DNA from: Rhizodiscina lignyota
Lineage: Eukaryota; Ascomycota; Dothideomycetes; Aulographales; Rhizodiscinaceae
Assembly (NCBI GenBank): GCA_010015805.1
Contig: ML978129.1
Coordinates: 682,001 to 746,000, forward strand
DNA: 64,000 nt
Direction of reading: 5' to 3'
Shown: one piece after another, positions 32,626 to 43,579 of the stretch
Position numbering within the stretch: the stretch's first letter is position 1
How the letters are laid out: every line of letters starts with the position of its first letter
Notes under the pieces: generated by a model
The model's database searches: none
What the model was told of the DNA's origin: nothing
Seen by the model: the letters and a program-made list of their open reading frames with translations, nothing else
Program-made: the position numbers and the translations under genes

Positions 32626-35600
32626 ATGGCAGACCCGTCATACACAAAATCGGCTGCTGAAGTCAGCTACAGCAGCCTTCCTGCAACGCCTTTACGAGAC
32701 GGAGAAGTTTCAGCTAACGCCCCTACCTCAGGTAAAGATTCCGATACGGTCGCAACGAAAATGAGTACTACAGAAGACAATGCTCAATTGCAGAGTACAA
32801 ACCGGGCACTGCCCTCTGAAGCGCCTGGCGAGCCTGCAAAGAGCGAGGACTCACTAAAGGAACACGGTGACTCGATCGAATCTAGCATAGATGGCGACAA
32901 TCCAAAGAAGGCTGACAACGAAAATGGGGCGAAGGCTCCGACTGTTCACCTACGCCATTCAAGAGATACGGGGATTGACTCGGACTCCGGGACCGATGAT
33001 GAAGAAACTATGCACGCCGCAAGTGAACTGACATCGTCCAGCCTGTACGAGGCCTATGTCGAAAAGCTGGAACGTGAAAACGGCCCTGACCCCAACCACG
33101 ATAAGGAAATGGCTCCAAAACTTGTGAAGGGTTTCATTGACTACGTCCGCACACTTGAGAGGCGTGTTACCATTCTAGAATCTGGGATGGGCAAGGGCCT
33201 TCCAACAGGACCTCCCGCACCGCCCACGGTTAAACAAAAAGAAGTTGTACCGGAGGTCAAATTTTTCAATGCCGCCAATGAAGTTGATCCAGATGGGGAT
33301 TTTATACCTCGCAAAGCGACGGAAGAAGACACGTATTCAAGTGCAACAGCGGACAGGTGCCTCATTCGAGTCCTTTATAATTGGAACACAGACGAATACG
33401 ATATTGGAAGAGTTCTGTCGTTGGATGGGAAACAACAACCGGAGCCGGAGGATATCGATATCGTAGCAATTGGTATCGAATCAGTGCATATCTGGTCCTT
33501 TTTCTCGGGACATGGAGGGCCTTGGAACCTCTAGAAATTTTTTATTGCGATTATCAAAGCCATTTCGCGCCCTACTTCCATATGTCCAGTCAATGAAGGA
33601 TCATCTCTCCATGCTTGAGAGAGAATTTAGGTCGGTCGCCTGTGTAAAGCTGTCAGTCACGGTGAACATGAGCTAACCTAGTAGCAGATCACTCGTCGTA
33701 AATGACTCTCAAGACGATCATGAAGAAACCAAATATGTATCTAAGGAGAAGTCCGAAGGTGAAGCGACTTCAAGTACGCGGCCTCCCGAGCTGGTGTCAC
33801 CTGAGCAGGCTCTTAAGCACTTTCGTATTGTGGTTCAGTTTATCGATAAGTACCTGAGCAAACATCAGGCTGTCTTTGAAAAACTGAGGACTGGCAGAGA
33901 GGACAAAGTTACGTTTGAGGATCTCTGGATGCTATTCAACTCTGGTGATACCATTTATTCCCCTTTCCAAGAAGGGGGCCATACTTTGGAAGACAATGGG
34001 GACACACATACAACGAATAGGAGAGATGTTCCACAAGCATACCGCGTTCTGACAGCACAAGGTGGAATTCCTTTGACGAAAACTATTGCTCCGAGAACGA
34101 AAAGGCAAAATCTGTCCCTGCAGGTGGATCCCCTAGGGAAAAGGAACGACATAAATACCTCCTTAAGGATGAAGGACAAATACAGCACGTTTTATGTCTA
34201 CTGCTTCTACATAGACTTCGATGGTGGTAATTACGGAACAGTGCCCGAGATCTTTGAGTTTAAGCCGTACGAAGGTGAAGTCGACATTCGATCACTCGAC
34301 GCGTATCCGTTGCATCATTCCTACCGCACGGACACAACAATCACAGACGCGGAGCTCGGAATTCAATTACAGGATATGCTTGTAGATCGAGGTAAAAAGT
34401 TCATTGATCTTACAGCAGTTTCTCACATGACGTATGAAGGCCTCACTGTCGGAGAGCGGCGGGAAGAGGTATCGAACCAGTGCGACGACTTCCATATGGC
34501 AGACGCTAATGACGTGACAGATAAACAGCGCAGTCATCGTGGATATCAAATTGGCGTTCCAGCAGTATAAAGGCTCATTTCGAAATCCTGACGCTGTCGT
34601 CCCAACATTCTCAGCGCTGAACGGTTCATTATTGTTGACACCTCTGACTATTGGCCAAACAGTTGAACTGCACGGTGGTATATGCCGATGTGGCAGTAGC
34701 AACGAATGGTGTCACAATTTCCAATGCACCTTCGATCAATATCCAAACCTGCAGAAGGTAAAAAGACAGAAGGCCGTGACGGTCATCCGGGCGCTACTCG
34801 AAGAATGCGAGAACGAAAAGTCGAATCAAAGAGACGGACTCAACAACATCAAAAACTTCATGGAAGAAAGGGACCTAATTCGACTACTACCAGGCGTTGT
34901 CCCGGGATTTGCATTGAGAAACCGGAAATGGAGTAAGGCCACGAATTCCGAACAGAACTGACGCATGTCGCTCACCACAAACACAGTTCAACTCGATATC
35001 AACTTTTTGGAACACGTAAAGCAAGAGAACAATTGGGACGATCTCGTACTTCCAAAGGGACATAGGAACATGGTCCAGGGGATGGTTGAGACCCACGCTC
35101 AGGGCTCGAGATCGACCACGGGCCGTCAGCAAGATAAGATAGAAATGGATCTTGTTCGTGGAAAGGGAAGGGGTTGCATCATGCTACTCCACGGGGCACC
35201 TGGAGTTGGCAAGACATCAACTGCGGGTATGATAAACGTTCGCTTCTCATGCACGGATATGTTCAGCTCACTGACGTCTACTCTCAGAATGTGTGGCAGC
35301 GTACACAAAGAGGCCGTTGTATCCGATTACTTGTGGTAGGTTTCAATTTCAGAGATACCTCTGGAACAGAATTTCTCACAGGAGCAGGCGACATTGGCTA
35401 CGTGCCAGATGAGGTCGAAAAAAACATGGAACAACATTTCGAACTGGCTCACAAGTGGGGATGTGTACTACTACTTGACGAAGCGGATGTGTTCCTGGCG
35501 AAGCGTAACAAGGAAGACGTCAAGCGTAACGGGCTTGTCTCTGTGTTTTTGAGGATCCTGGAGTATTACTCTGGCATCCTGTTCCTCACAACGAATCGTG

Positions 35601-36274
35601 TAGGCATGATCGATGACGCGTTTCGCTCAAGGCTCCATCTCACACTGTACTACCCGCCACTCGGCCGCAGTCAAACGAAGAAAATCTGGCGTACCAATTT
35701 CAAGCGTCTCGAAGTCATCAATGCCGAGCGTGAGAAGTACGACCGTCCTCGCATAGAGTTCGACGACAAGCGAATCATTCGATGGGCTGATAAGTACTTC
35801 GAAGAGCTGAAATGGAACGGGCGGCAGATTCGCAATGCGTTCCAGACAGCTGTGGCGCTCGCGGAGTTCGCCGTGAAGAAGTCTGAGCGGAATGAGGAAT
35901 CTTCAGCAACAAAGTCGCTGGTCATGAGCGTCAAGGACTTCAGGACGATCGCGGAGGCGTCGATACAGTTTAATGAGTACTTGCTGGAAACGCATGGCCT
36001 TGATGAGGATCGGACAGCGAAGAGGGATTTGATTCGCGCGAATCGGGAGTTCAAATCGAAGGTCAAGATAGATCTCGATGAGAGCGAAGAGGAAGATGCC
36101 TCTGACGAAGATGAAGAATCGAGCGACGACGCGGATCATGATTCAGGTGATGACTCCGATGATGAGTCTGAGGAATCTGAGAAAGACAAGAAAAAGACGA
36201 AGAAGGGGAAAAAGAAGGCAAAGATGGATTCTGCCAACAAACCAAAGTCGAAGAAAAAGAAGAAGGATAAATAA
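32626..36274 (+). CDS. AAA ATPase with N-terminal DUF7025-like region
   Basis: Fungal AAA protein of the large, mostly uncharacterised group with an N-terminal recognition-like half and one AAA module. Start ATG is at 32626 (the frame upstream has only TTG). Supported introns: ~33631-33684, 34469-34520, 34933-34986, 35227-35287 and 35336-35381. They give VGERREEINSAVIVDIKLAF, RKWIQLDINFLEHVK, the Walker A block HGAPGVGKTSTAECVAA, PITCGAGDIGYVPDEVE, and Walker B VLLLDEADVFLAKR; then SVFLRILEYYSGILFLTTNR, and sensor-2-like FRSRLHLTLYYPPL. The N-terminal ~200 residues are Ser/Glu-rich and disordered. The C-terminal ~70 residues are acidic then Lys-rich (KKKTKKGKKKAK), resembling a nuclear localisation tail. 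Near 33.5 kb the frame changes between IVAIGIES and LSKPFRALLPYV with no acceptable intron, so the gene may be damaged or contain an assembly error. The ATPase core looks intact. Confidence 0.8.
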
Positions 36275-36774
36275 GTTAACTGCAGAGTCACATATAGTTT
36301 CCAGATGCCCTCGAAGGTGACACAAATATTTGCCGCAGCTTTCAGCACATTAAGCATCTGCTCTGTATAAGCTCTATTAGCAATGAAGCGTAAAGTCTTT
36401 CAACAGCAAGTTATTGTACGATCCACTCCAAAGAACGTACTACTAAGCTTCCAAGAATAATCTCGCTTGCCTTGAAGTATGAGAGCTACTTACCTTTAAG
36501 CGGTACAACCTTACTAAGCTCTCATTCTAAGTTAGCAGAAGTGTTGCTTTCTCCTCATTGCCTGGCTTGAGCCTTCATTCGCCATAGATGAAGCGTATTA
36601 ACTTAATTTAACATAGATATCTAAGCTCCAACATCTCCTTAACACACAATACTAATAGACTTTGAATTCATCTTAACTCCGTTATGCTATGCTTCATGAC
36701 AACCCATCACCACAATGTGCCTACCCATCCCCATCCCCACTCCCCAAACACTCTACTTATCCATATGTAACCAC
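36275..36774. other. convergent intergenic, no gene seen
   Basis: AT-rich 3' flank of the AAA gene and of the U1-C gene. No coding region supported. Confidence 0.5.
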
Positions 36775-37570
36775 TCATTGCCCTGGTGGCTTAGAACCAG
36801 GGGGTCCACCCATGCCTGGCGGCGCACCCATACCTGGTGGCGGAAACGGAAAATTTGGCGGCATTCCTCCAGGTGGCGGGAAGGGCATAGCGTTAGGCGG
36901 GGATCCCGAATGCGGCGGGAAGGCCTGCGGGAATGGCATCTGTCCTGGTGGCATGTTTGGTGGGAACGGTGGCATTGGAGGCATGTTCGGAGGCATATTT
37001 GGAGGCATTCCTCGACCTCCTGGCGGCATCGGGAACGGTGGTGGCCCGCCGGGGGGGAAGCCGAACGGCGGAGGAGGGAAGCCTGGGCCAGCGCCCGGCA
37101 TTGGTGGGCCACCCATGAGGTGGTTGTGTTGGAGCATCGGGTTCGAGTCTGACTGGCCGGCGGCGGCGTACGAGGAAGTGATTGAGTCGATTACAGATTG
37201 AGCTTTCTCGTGGCCGATTTCTGGACCAATATTGTTAGCAATTGCTTCCAGAGACAAGCCAAGTGAAGCACAGCGTTTGTGTGTTGAGAATAACCAGAGT
37301 GAATGGAGGGTGTGTCCTGAAGGCAAAGCTCCAGCATTCGGAGACGTACGCTGATAGTAGTCGACGACATTGCGCAGGTGATTTCGGCCGCTATTGTGAG
37401 CCTTGCGCACGCTCATCGAGTCGTGAGTGAGGTAGACATCGCAGTAGTCACCTATGGAATTAGCTGCTTTGCATTGAATGAAGCTGCTCGCGTGAACCTA
37501 CAAAAGAGTGCACAGATGGTAAGCTTGCGGTTTCATTTAGCAGTGTGAATGGATACTTATATTTTGGCAT
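36775..37570 (-). CDS. U1 small nuclear ribonucleoprotein C (U1-C)
   Basis: U1 snRNP subunit that stabilises pairing of U1 with the 5' splice site. Exon 37350-37451 encodes the second half of the U1-type C2H2 zinc finger ([19 protein letters not shown], then [14 protein letters not shown]). A 129-bp intron (37221-37349, donor GTACGT) leads into exon 36775-37220, which continues [20 protein letters not shown] and ends in a long Pro/Gly/Met/Phe-rich tail of GMPPN- and PFPPP-type repeats, as in other fungal U1-C proteins. The ATG at 37568-37570 opens MPKY, the expected N-terminus. However, the only donor just after it (AA|GTATCC) is out of phase with the finger exon, and no GT..AG choice I tried yields the needed Cys before DYC. 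The first exon junction is therefore unresolved. The family call is secure. Confidence 0.88.
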
Positions 37571-37856
37571 CTTTGCGACTGTGGTGAGAGCTTTGTTGTG
37601 TGGCGAAGAGTGTATTGAAGCGTGATATGCGGGGGTTGGAAGGTTGGAAGTTTCGAGAGATCCGAGCTTGAAATTATGCAGCAGCTCGGCTGATCTTCGG
37701 GGATCTGGATGTCTTGGCACTTTCGACGCGTCTAGACGCGTCGTGAAAACCAAAGCTTCGTTTATCGACCAATAGGGTAGGCTCTCAACTTTACCATTGG
37801 TGCAAGTTTTGAAGGCTTGAACTGTTCTAATCAACAAAGTCTTCAGATTCAACAAG
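37571..37856. promoter_or_regulatory. short divergent promoter region, U1-C / Cys-rich protein
   Basis: 286 bp between two start codons pointing away from each other, so both promoters must share it. An imperfect inverted repeat around TTCGACGCGTCTAGACGCGT (about 37721-37740) is the only striking element: two ACGCGT copies flank TCTAG. ACGCGT is the yeast MCB (MluI cell-cycle box) core; a role here is speculative. Confidence 0.4.
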
Positions 37857-38389
37857 ATGGCTCCAGTCCCGGCGAATAGCATTTGGTCGCAAATGGATTA
37901 TGTCCCGCCTCGTGGCAGTTGTAATCACAAGGATGGTATCATGTATCCCAAATGCTCGTGTATGAGATTCATGCTGCATCCTTTGAAAGTAAGGGAAGGA
38001 TTGGTTTGACGGTGTCACTCTGTCTGACGGATATCTAGTCTGCAACATCATTTGACTGCGACGGTTGTGGTCATCATGCTTCCTTTCACAACATGGAGAA
38101 TAAGGACGACGAGGAGATCATCAAGAGGTGGGAGACTCAAGAGCAGGGCCAGAATCCAGAAAAGCCCCAAAAGAAGAGGCGGCTAAAGGAGATCGAGAAC
38201 GGTGCGAAAGAGGAAATCTTCAATCTGCCCACAGTCCCAGCCTTAGCAGGACGTCGAAAGCCTCCTGCGAATCGAGGTCCAAATGCAAAGATCAAACCGA
38301 GTCGAAAGGCGCCTTCCCATAGCGCAGTTCAGACGCGTGGCTCCCAAGTCATTCATGAAGATGAACGTTTCATTGAACTCGACGACTAG
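37857..38389 (+). CDS. small Cys/His-containing protein of unknown function
   Basis: Not recognised. Exons 37857-37988 and 38039-38389 with a 50-bp intron (GTAAGG..CTAG) give 160 residues. The N-terminal half has regularly spaced Cys and His: GSCNHKDGIMYPKCSCMRF, then after the intron FDCDGCGHHASFHNME. That arrangement (C-x-H, C-x-C, C-x2-C-x-H-H) suggests a small zinc-binding fold. The C-terminal half is charged and basic, with KPQKKRRLKEIE near residue 87 as a possible nuclear localisation signal, and ends DERFIELDD. The start was chosen because it is the first ATG in frame and the Cys pattern begins soon after it. It is divergent from U1-C. Confidence 0.72.
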
Positions 38390-38994
38390 AAAGATGATTA
38401 TTAGAGTCGGCCTCGTTAGGATCCTATCGATGTTATAGGATCGTGTATCACTGTACCAGCATCGACATTTGGCTCATTTAGATGGACTTGATCATGGTAC
38501 ATGTCGTGGGACCGTGTTTGCATTGATTGCGTATATCATTTCAAGCGTCTAGAGCATTTCGACATGGAGTCACGGGTGGAATTGCATAGCGAGATACCCA
38601 TCTGCAGAGTTAAACATGCAATTGAATTCCAATTTGATATATGTAAGATCCATAGGACGTCCTATCACTGATGAACCGGACAAACACACCAGCCATTCCC
38701 GTGTTGCGTTTCTAATGGGCTTTGCGTCATTTGGCCCCAGCGCCATGTGCCCTGCATGGATCCTTTTTCGCAAACGCGACCTCCGACTGCATCCTTGTCA
38801 ACCTTCAAGTATCGTCCTCTCAGTTATCTGGGGAAACCAGCGCAACGAATTGGATTGGGAGCGCTCATATCCATATTCTACATCACTGACACATTGATGC
38901 TCCTCCACCCCAGACGCGCTCTTTGGACGCGTTGCGCGTGAAGCGCTTAACCTCACCACCGAGCTTCTCACGAACAGCACATCTTTTCAACGCA
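38390..38994. other. intergenic upstream of Med1, no gene seen
   Basis: Holds the 3' end of the Cys-rich gene and the Med1 promoter. An open frame runs in phase into Med1 from 38923, but with TTG instead of ATG. Confidence 0.5.
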
Positions 38995-41517
38995 ATGGCG
39001 ACACCAACGCCCTCAGGCACACACGGCTCCAAGCACCCTCTGACCGCGCACTCAACCGCGACGCCTCCCTCCGTCTCGCACCTCCCAAACTTCTCCTCCC
39101 CAGCGCCGCGCTCCGTCCCCTCGCCCGCAACACATCGCAACCAAGCTGGCAAATCGCCCTTCAACACCTCCAGCCATGCGCCAAACAGTGTCGGCAGCAC
39201 TGCAACAGCCGGCGCACAGAACCACCCGACTGGCAGCTCGGGCAAGGGCTCGCAGGGCGTCGCAGGAGGTCTGCTTGGAAGCTCACCGGCAGGCATGAAC
39301 ATCGATTCACCTGCGGCGCTAGCCATGGGCCTGGGACAGATGGGCGGTGTGGAGATGGGACTGGGAATGAGCATGAGTGGGATCAGCCAGATGGGATTTG
39401 GAAACCTGGGTATGGGAATGGAGATTGGAGGCAGCAGAGGGGTGCAAGGCCGCGCGATGGACGACGAGGAGAGGAGAAAGAGACTGGAGCAGGTTATTGC
39501 GATGGTAGGCAGTAGACCGGGACGTGTGAGTGAAGAGTCGTTGGAGAGATTGGGGAGACGGCTTGGTTTAGATACTCAATGCGACCCACCACTTGGGCAG
39601 GGCAAGGGCGCGAATTGGAATGGGGTGAGGCAGTTGGCGATCGCCGGACAGACGTTCGTGGTCGATATCAGCTCACGGAGCGATAGCGTGGAGAACGTTT
39701 CGATTACGTGGGGAGCGGATCCGACGAAAGTCGATGAGTCGGCAAGTAAGTTGCTGATGGAAAGCATCACGCCTCCTCCAGGTGGTTCGAGCATCACATA
39801 TACGCTCGATAAATTCGAGAAAAATCTAGAACGTTTGGCGCGCCTGGATAAGCTGGAAGGAGCATCGTTCAATTGCTACGAGGCGATAACTGGGGTTTAC
39901 GAGAGCCTGAAGAGACTATATGAGCATGAGAAGAAGACTGCCTTAGCACTCATCGGCGAAGGTGCAAACAGGAGGGAAGAGCGCGCCGAGAGAGAGACAA
40001 TGTGCAAGAAGAGTGGCATACCACGGCTGAATGCCCACGGAAGAATTGGAGTATCGCTTGAATATTGGATGGATGGCCGCTTCCAGTTCAAATCGCCGTC
40101 CACAGACCAGGGTAATACCATGGACGTAGACAAACCTAGTTCATCGTCAGAACATGAAGATGATGGGGATGGGCAAGTCTACTCGCTTGTCATCGATTGC
40201 GAGTCTCATCCCGCCACACTCTACACTCCTATACGTACGTCTACAGCATGGATCTCCGAGGCTGTAGAGAAGCTCTCCGACGACCCTCACGGCCTTTTCG
40301 GACAGCAGGCCGAAATTGACTGGCAGGAGCCACCGTCATCGTATCTAAATAATCCGCACGAAGATGCTCCGCAGCAGCCAGATCCAATGAACCTCCAAGA
40401 CCTAGGTATGGGGAAACTGCCGAACATCAGATTCGTGGCCAGATTGGACCCGCCACTGCCTATGCCAGTGCAGATGTGGAACAGCATCTTGCATGCAGTA
40501 GGCGTGCAGCCGGATCTCCAGAGTCTGCGACATCATTCCTATGACGGGTTGGTGCTCAGAGCGGAAAGCTTGGAAGAACTGGCTGAAGCGCGCGATATTG
40601 CATCTCAGATGGAACGACAGGTTTACAGCAAGCGCGACATACTAGTTCCGGCGACGAATAGCAAAGAAGAATTCGAACGAATCCATTCAAGCACTCTAAT
40701 CGCTAAAGCCGAGTTTGGCAAAGTGCTCGAGGAGATCCCCTTCAGCCATCCTAGGGACATTGTCAACATTCTTGGTGTGTTGCGACAATACGCGTTCCTC
40801 AACTCCCTGTTGAAGCGGTCATTCGCAGCATCTAATCCGTCACTCACTCACGGCATGACCAACGGCACCAGCAATGGCGATCTCAACGGCGATACGGACA
40901 AGAAGCTTCCATCCCTCCCTGTGGACGTCCTCCTCACCACCGCGACCGCAACGTCCACATCTCCGCAACTCGTCATCACATTCCCTCGACCGATCCCACC
41001 TGCACCAACTCCAGCACCACGCTCACCAGTCCCGTCTGAGTCAAAAACTCTTCCTAGCAATACAAAACGCCTCGTGCCATACAGCTCTAGTACAGCGGCT
41101 TCTGACGCAGACGGAGATATCACACTCGACGACATCCTCGACGCTGAGGGTGCATCTGCCGATCCTTCGTTCGGGGCCAAAGACGTGGAAGCGGAAGCGA
41201 CAGTGCTAAGTCTCACAATCGAAATTTCAGCGCATAATGCCGATGTGAGCATCGTGGAGCAGAATGCCGTGCCGCCACCCACATCCGCTGTTACCACTAA
41301 TGAGAAAAGTTCCGGCTCCGATGGAGCAGAGAAGCAGGAAGGAACAGAAACAGGAGTGAAACAAGAAGGCGAGGATGTCATGGAAGGTATTTCGAAAGAC
41401 ATGGCGAACCAGCAGGAGGAGACGAAGAGGCTGGAGAAGGTACAGCGGTTCGCAAAGGCGTTAGAAGTATGTGGGGATATCGACGTGTGGGTGGAGTGGA
41501 TCGCGAAGCAATCGTAG
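38995..41517 (+). CDS. Mediator complex subunit 1 (Med1)
   Basis: Subunit of the Mediator middle module, which links activators to RNA polymerase II. Single exon, 840 residues; start ATG at 38995 (the frame upstream has only TTG). The first ~170 residues are Ser/Thr/Pro/Gly/Met-rich and disordered (TPTPSGTHGSKHPLT, GMGLGMSMSGISQMG-like runs). The Med1 domain follows, from ~165 to ~620: RRKRLEQVIAMVGSRPGRVS, LERLGRRLGLD, IAGQTFVVDISSRSD, ITYTLDKFEKNLERLARLD, and GRIGVSLEYWMDGRFQF. Later come VARLDPPLPMPVQMWNSI and PFSHPRDIVNILGVLRQYAF. The C-terminus is again disordered and ends KALEVCGDIDVWVEWIAK. The 840-residue length and the order of blocks fit fungal Med1. No introns are needed. Confidence 0.92.
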   Translation: MATPTPSGTHGSKHPLTAHSTATPPSVSHLPNFSSPAPRSVPSPATHRNQAGKSPFNTSSHAPNSVGSTATAGAQNHPTGSSGKGSQGVAGGLLGSSPAGMNIDSPAALAMGLGQMGGVEMGLGMSMSGISQMGFGNLGMGMEIGGSRGVQGRAMDDEERRKRLEQVIAMVGSRPGRVSEESLERLGRRLGLDTQCDPPLGQGKGANWNGVRQLAIAGQTFVVDISSRSDSVENVSITWGADPTKVDESASKLLMESITPPPGGSSITYTLDKFEKNLERLARLDKLEGASFNCYEAITGVYESLKRLYEHEKKTALALIGEGANRREERAERETMCKKSGIPRLNAHGRIGVSLEYWMDGRFQFKSPSTDQGNTMDVDKPSSSSEHEDDGDGQVYSLVIDCESHPATLYTPIRTSTAWISEAVEKLSDDPHGLFGQQAEIDWQEPPSSYLNNPHEDAPQQPDPMNLQDLGMGKLPNIRFVARLDPPLPMPVQMWNSILHAVGVQPDLQSLRHHSYDGLVLRAESLEELAEARDIASQMERQVYSKRDILVPATNSKEEFERIHSSTLIAKAEFGKVLEEIPFSHPRDIVNILGVLRQYAFLNSLLKRSFAASNPSLTHGMTNGTSNGDLNGDTDKKLPSLPVDVLLTTATATSTSPQLVITFPRPIPPAPTPAPRSPVPSESKTLPSNTKRLVPYSSSTAASDADGDITLDDILDAEGASADPSFGAKDVEAEATVLSLTIEISAHNADVSIVEQNAVPPPTSAVTTNEKSSGSDGAEKQEGTETGVKQEGEDVMEGISKDMANQQEETKRLEKVQRFAKALEVCGDIDVWVEWIAKQS

Positions 41518-41954
41518 CCATGAATATAAATTTTTGCGCAAAGAAGATAGGCCCAAAGGCTTATTGAAGTAGAAAAAGGGTGTTCTTGCATCTCAATTGT
41601 GCTTCGGTCTTTTTAGCTACATGAGCATGCTTTCGGGAAGGAAGTGGAGGGTGCTTTGAACAAGACTGGGGCTCGAAGAGAAAAATCAATCTCGCACGCA
41701 TGCGGATGCAGTTGCAACAGCTCCCAGCTTCTGAAGATATCATACCAATCCACGACAAAACAACGGTCTAGATATAACGAGCAGACCAGCACCGCACCAA
41801 CTCCATCGAGGGTGTTATTTGCATTGTGGTTCGTACCCCAAACCGATGGCCACCATTGCTCTTCTTCCGCTCAATCAACGTCCTCGACGTCCCCGACTTC
41901 TGCCTGCATCACCGTCGCATCAGTCAAAGAAAACAGAAAAGCCAGGTATTGGAA
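41518..41954. other. convergent intergenic, no gene seen
   Basis: 3' flanks of Med1 (+) and glutamine synthetase (-). No coding region supported. Confidence 0.5.
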
Positions 41955-43579
41955 TTAGACGGTCTTGGGGACCGGCACAACCATCTCCTGCTCTACCATC
42001 GAGACCTCGGTGCTCTTCTTCGCCATATCGGCACCCTTCACCTTGCCGCAGAGCGTCTCGACGATCATGCCGGTGACCTGGTACGGATCTGCGTTCGAAG
42101 CGGGTCTCCTGTCCTCGAAGTATCCCTTGCCCTCCTCGGCGCACGCCCTGTTCACACGGACTGACGCGCCACGGTTAGCAACGCCCCAGCTAAACTTGTC
42201 GAACGAGGCGGTCTCGTGCGCGCCAGTCATACGCTGGTCGTTGTCTTCACCGTATACCTCCATGTGCACCTTGTGGCGCTCAGCCAACTTCTCCATAGCT
42301 GCCTCGATGTGCTTCATACCACCATCAGCGCGCATTTCCTTGGTCGAGACGTTCGTGTGGAGACCAGCGCCGTTCCAGTCGCCGGGGATGGGCTTGGGTG
42401 CGAAGGTAATCTTGGTGCCGAAGTCTTCAGCGACGCGTTGGAGGATAAAGCGGGACATCCAGAGCTGGTCGCCAACTACCACCCCAGTTAGTTTATGGTA
42501 CATTGAAGTAGGAAGGGGAGATTCTCACGCTCAATGCCAACGCAAGGTCCGACTTGGTACTCCCACTGAGCAGGCATGACCTCGGCGTTCGTGCCAGAGA
42601 TGTTGATACCGGCATACAAGCAAGCCTTGTAATGCGACTCGACGATATCTCTCCTCATGACCTTACCAGTGCCTACACCGCAGTAGTACGGGCCTTGTGG
42701 GGCTGGGAAGCCATTCTTGGGCCAGCCATACGGCCAGCCATCAGCGCCCAGCATGGTGTACTCCTGCTCCAGACCGAACCAGAACACGTGGCTCTCATGG
42801 GCCTTCATAATGACCGCTGCGTCATGACGGAAGTTGTATGCATTGGGCTTGCCATCGGCCATCCAGCACTCAGCCATGACGAGGATGTTGTCGCCCAAGC
42901 GGAAGGGGTCTGCGAAGAATGCTACGGGGCGCAGATAGACATCGGAGTTGTCGCCTGGTGCTTGTCCAGTTGATGAGCCGTCGAAGTTCCATTCTGGGAG
43001 GTCATCGATCGATTTTGGCTTTTCCGTCAGGGTCTGATTGACATTTCGTAATTAGCACATAATCTTTGAATCTAGAATGCGGCTAATATGCAAAACAGCC
43101 GATCTCAGCAGCTTCGTGAAATAGCCACAATCGCGGTCCTTAACTACAAGCCGCTGCATTGTGGTTGGAGCTCTTATCGCGGGGTAGGGGTAGGCGATAA
43201 GGCGTAGGAGCGGCGTGCAGGAAAAAGCAAAAGCTAGCCCGCGTGCGTGCGTCATGGCTAGACGTCAGGAAGCAACTTGCAGCTGCGAAGTGCTTCAAAA
43301 GTTGAAATTGAGAAATCGCTCACCTTGCACTTTGAGCGCAGACCGCCAGAGGCGTCGATCCAGACATACTCTGCAATGACGCTGCCCTTCTGATCGAGCT
43401 GGAGGTATTTTTGCAACTGTTGTGAGTGCGGTTAGTCGCTCGCGTGATGCCCTGCCAATCCCGTGGATCTTACAGTTGCGGTGTTGGAAATAACCGTGCT
43501 TTCAGTAGCCTGGAAATTGTCAGCTACGCTGTACATTGCGGCGGCCCAGAGCCATTGTTGGGTGAGGCGAGCATACCAT
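41955..43579 (-). CDS. glutamine synthetase
   Basis: Cytosolic ATP-dependent ligase making glutamine from glutamate and ammonium; eukaryotic GSII type. Exons 43577-43579 (the ATG alone), 43474-43509, 43324-43416, 42529-43033 and 41955-42475 with introns of 67, 57, 290 and 53 bp keep phase and give 385 residues. The start reads [20 protein letters not shown] across two introns. Landmarks: [36 protein letters not shown] (glycine-rich substrate loop), [64 protein letters not shown], and [10 protein letters not shown], ending [20 protein letters not shown]. The C-terminus is somewhat longer than the usual ~355 residues. The 290-bp intron is far longer than its neighbours. In fungi the gene is usually under nitrogen control; I did not identify convincing GATA-factor sites. 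Confidence 0.96.

Noticed and set aside
34680-34930. Cys-rich stretch (GICRCGSSNEWCHNFQC) in the AAA gene as a separate zinc-finger gene
   Set aside because: It lies in one exon that joins in phase to both neighbours, so it is part of the AAA protein.
36702-37201. 170-codon Gly/Pro-rich frame on the plus strand
   Set aside because: It is the antisense shadow of the Pro/Gly/Met-rich U1-C tail.
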